Shown here piece after piece: positions 62,431 to 64,000 of a stretch of DNA of 64,000 nucleotides. Source of the stretch: Atherinomorus stipes. Lineage: Eukaryota; Chordata; Actinopteri; Atheriniformes; Atherinidae. Within the stretch, counting starts at the first letter, position 1; every line of letters starts with the position of its first letter. The position numbers and the translations under genes were made by a program. The stretch spans positions 487,001 through 551,000 of the forward strand of contig JALJCO010003983.1 of assembly GCA_023101725.1 (NCBI GenBank). The letters are read 5' to 3'. The notes below the pieces were generated by a model. It was not told the DNA's origin and did not search any database. It was given only the letters and a program-made list of their open reading frames with translations.

Positions 62431-62592
62431 ACCATTAAATGTGGTTTACTGAATATCAGATCTCTTTCTTCTAAGTCTCTGTTAGTCAATGATCTGATTG
62501 GCGACCATCATATTGATCTATTTTGTCTTAAAGAAACCTGGCTGCAGCATGATGATCATGTTACAATTAACGAATCCACTCCACCAGATAAC
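62431..62592 (+). pseudogene. LINE APE-endonuclease fragment (L2/CR1-like)
   Basis: One open frame reads [20 protein letters not shown], then [15 protein letters not shown] and NESTPPD. LNIRSLxxKxxLVNDLI...IDxxCLxETWL is the start of the endonuclease domain of L2/CR1-type LINEs; the Asn of LNIRS and the Glu of ETWL are active-site residues. The domain normally continues for about 150 more residues, but here it is cut at a TTAA (62593) where another repeat starts. No initiation codon is needed, as this is an internal piece. Confidence 0.85.
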
Positions 62593-62670
62593 TTAAAGCA
62601 GAACTCAGTAACTTTTTCATCTAAATAAATGCAACAGAAACCGCTGTACAGCACCTAGGTCCCCTATCCA
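62593..62670. mobile_element. TTAA-starting repeat end (AGCAGAACTCAG type)
   Basis: TTAA (62593-62596) precedes AGCAGAACTCAGTAACTTTT, a common fish DNA-element terminus. The element is interrupted after about 75 bp by a LINE tail. CACCTGCTTAA near 63527-63537 could be its other end, but the match is short. Confidence 0.5.
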
Positions 62671-62916
62671 CCGAACTGGGCCTAGAGGTTCAGAAGGTCT
62701 TTTGTCCCGGCAACTATTAGACTGTTCAATGACACTCGAGAATGTGCACTTTATTACTATCCTTATTAACTTTCTATCATGTCTATTCATGTTTTTAACA
62801 CATTCTTTTAATCCTGTTATTGTGTAAGCATGAATGTATGTATGACTCACACTATGTGCTACAGGGCACCTGAATTTCCCCCTTGGAGATGAATAAAGTA
62901 CCTATCTATCTATCTG
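62671..62916 (+). mobile_element. 5'-truncated LINE: RT C-terminus and 3' tail
   Basis: It begins with codons reading RFRRSFVPATIRLFN, the typical last residues of a CR1/L2-like reverse transcriptase. It continues through an AT-rich untranslated region and ends GAATTTCCCCCTTGGAGATG, AATAAAGTA and (TATC)n. That is the expected form of a 5'-truncated LINE insertion. It lies inside or beside the TTAA-type repeat, so it is probably the later insertion. The minus-strand frame across it is not a gene. Confidence 0.8.
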
Positions 62917-63952
62917 CTTCCAGCGTTGGTTTGTGCCAGAACCAGACAACAAACTGATTCTTTAGCTTTCCGCCACCTAAACACTGGCTCCCAGCTCTCA
63001 AAATCAACTCTTTGTGAGTGAAGATCGGTTCACGTAGCTTGTGCTGCCTGGGTGCTGGGAGAAGCACTGACCCTCACGGCCGAATAGGCTCAATAATCAC
63101 TTGTCATGTCCACCAAAAGTAAATAAAATTTGTATTCTTACCTGCGACCCACCAACACCAGAGAAACATATAATCCACAGCACATTTACCTGCAAAACGC
63201 GGGTAAAATGTCACGCTGCAGGAGACACAGGACTCTGTTTGAGCAGAGGGAGACGAGCTGCTGCTACCAACGTAGCAAAGTAGCATCAACAAGCTAGTAC
63301 AAGTGTGGCACACCTAAAATAGGGTCACCACATTTATTTTAGATTTTATTTGTGATTATTTGGTGATTTATTTAAGCTCTAGTATTTTTTTCCTGTAAAA
63401 GTGGGGGCGGAATTTTGTTTCTCTCTCGTTGCGCTGGGAGCAGTAAAGGGGCAGACACTTCCGCTGTTTTATCAGACTGATCTGGGAGAGAAACGACTTG
63501 CATCCTGTCATCACTTCTCCTCTTTCACCTGCTTAAAACAGGTTGGTAAATCACCAGATATACTTGTATTCAGCTAAGCATTATTTTTGTGAGTTTTTCT
63601 GTGTGTATTTGACGTTGTTTTCATCAGTTTAAAATGACGAAAAGTAACTTTTGGAAGTACGCTTTTTCCAAGACAGTTGTTGGGTGTATTTTGGAAACTC
63701 CTGTGCACATGCTGTAGCTTTTAATAACAAGAATTGAAATGAACTTATGGGAAACAAGCATTTTATTTGCATTTTGCACTGGTTTATTCTGTGAACTTTA
63801 ATTCTGAACTTTATTGTGTTGTATGGGAAAATGTTTAAAGTTGACATGAGCACATTCCATGCTGCATATTTCAGTGTCTGTACATTTTACAGCAGCTTAA
63901 TTTTGTATTAGTTTGGCTTATACCAAGAGAAAAATGCACATTTCTTGTGAAG
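62917..63952. other. Unrecognised sequence, part repeat-like
   Basis: 62917-63310 resembles the body of a fish DNA repeat (GGTTTGTGCCAGAACCAGAC, CCACCTAAACACTGGCTCCC) and may continue the element beginning at 62593. 63310-63952 is AT-rich with nothing recognised. Confidence 0.4.
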
Positions 63953-64000
63953 TTAACCCTCTAGGCACCAGAGTTTATGTAGGAAAACATTCCTTTTGGA
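63953..64000. mobile_element. Possible piggyBac-like terminus at window edge
   Basis: TTAA (63953-63956) is followed by CCCTCTAGGCACCAGAG. piggyBac-type elements insert at TTAA and often begin CCC. Too little sequence remains to be sure. Confidence 0.3.

Overview
This window looks like intergenic or intronic DNA from a ray-finned fish, most likely a percomorph teleost. It is AT-rich and full of teleost-type mobile DNA: CR1/L2-like LINE fragments, a Ty3/Gypsy LTR with primer-binding site and gag start, a solo LTR, Tc1 ends and a Tc1 transposase remnant, short TTAA-flanked DNA elements, and long (TA)n, (CA)n and poly-C tracts. I found no convincing host protein-coding exon, tRNA, rRNA or snRNA. 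The longest open frames (167, 146 and 145 codons) lie in transposon sequence. All coding traces are broken mobile-element genes. Family names come from remembered hallmark sequences and motifs, not from a search.

Layout. 1-0.39 kb: probable hAT-type fragment. 0.4-10.5 kb: mostly unannotated AT-rich sequence with a C28/(ACC)n tract at 4.9 kb and a near-perfect 104-bp hairpin at 7.5 kb. 10.5-18.5 kb: accessory block with a TTAA-flanked element carrying a LINE tail, two inverted copies of an unrecognised ~0.55-kb element (14.1 and 17.0 kb), and an ~818-bp inverted-repeat transposon nested in the second copy. 18.5-32 kb: mostly quiet sequence with (TA)n arrays, a Tc1 remnant at 22 kb and a common fish interspersed repeat at 29.8 kb. 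32-38.5 kb: LINE reverse-transcriptase and endonuclease remains and several DNA-element pieces. 40.5-41.1 kb: a 645-bp fold-back element. 41.1-50.4 kb: repeat-poor, with one striking structure at 46.0-46.35 kb. 50.5-52.7 kb: a TTAA-flanked element and a 1,140-bp fold-back element with several levels of inverted repeats. 53.7-54.5 kb: a solo LTR inside a dinucleotide-repeat region. 55.5-59.1 kb: Gypsy 5' end, hAT-like and piggyBac-like pieces and a Tc1 terminus. 61.7-64 kb: second copy of the 40.5-kb fold-back family and nested LINE pieces.

There is no operon or pathway to describe. The interest is structural: an 11-bp unit arranged F F R R F F R R beside one arm of a larger stem (46.0-46.35 kb), a fold-back element with modules A-B-A'-B'-A'' (51.6-52.7 kb), and an insertion whose related uninterrupted copy lies about 3 kb away (17.34-18.16 kb). 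Nothing seen here demonstrates a new functional system.
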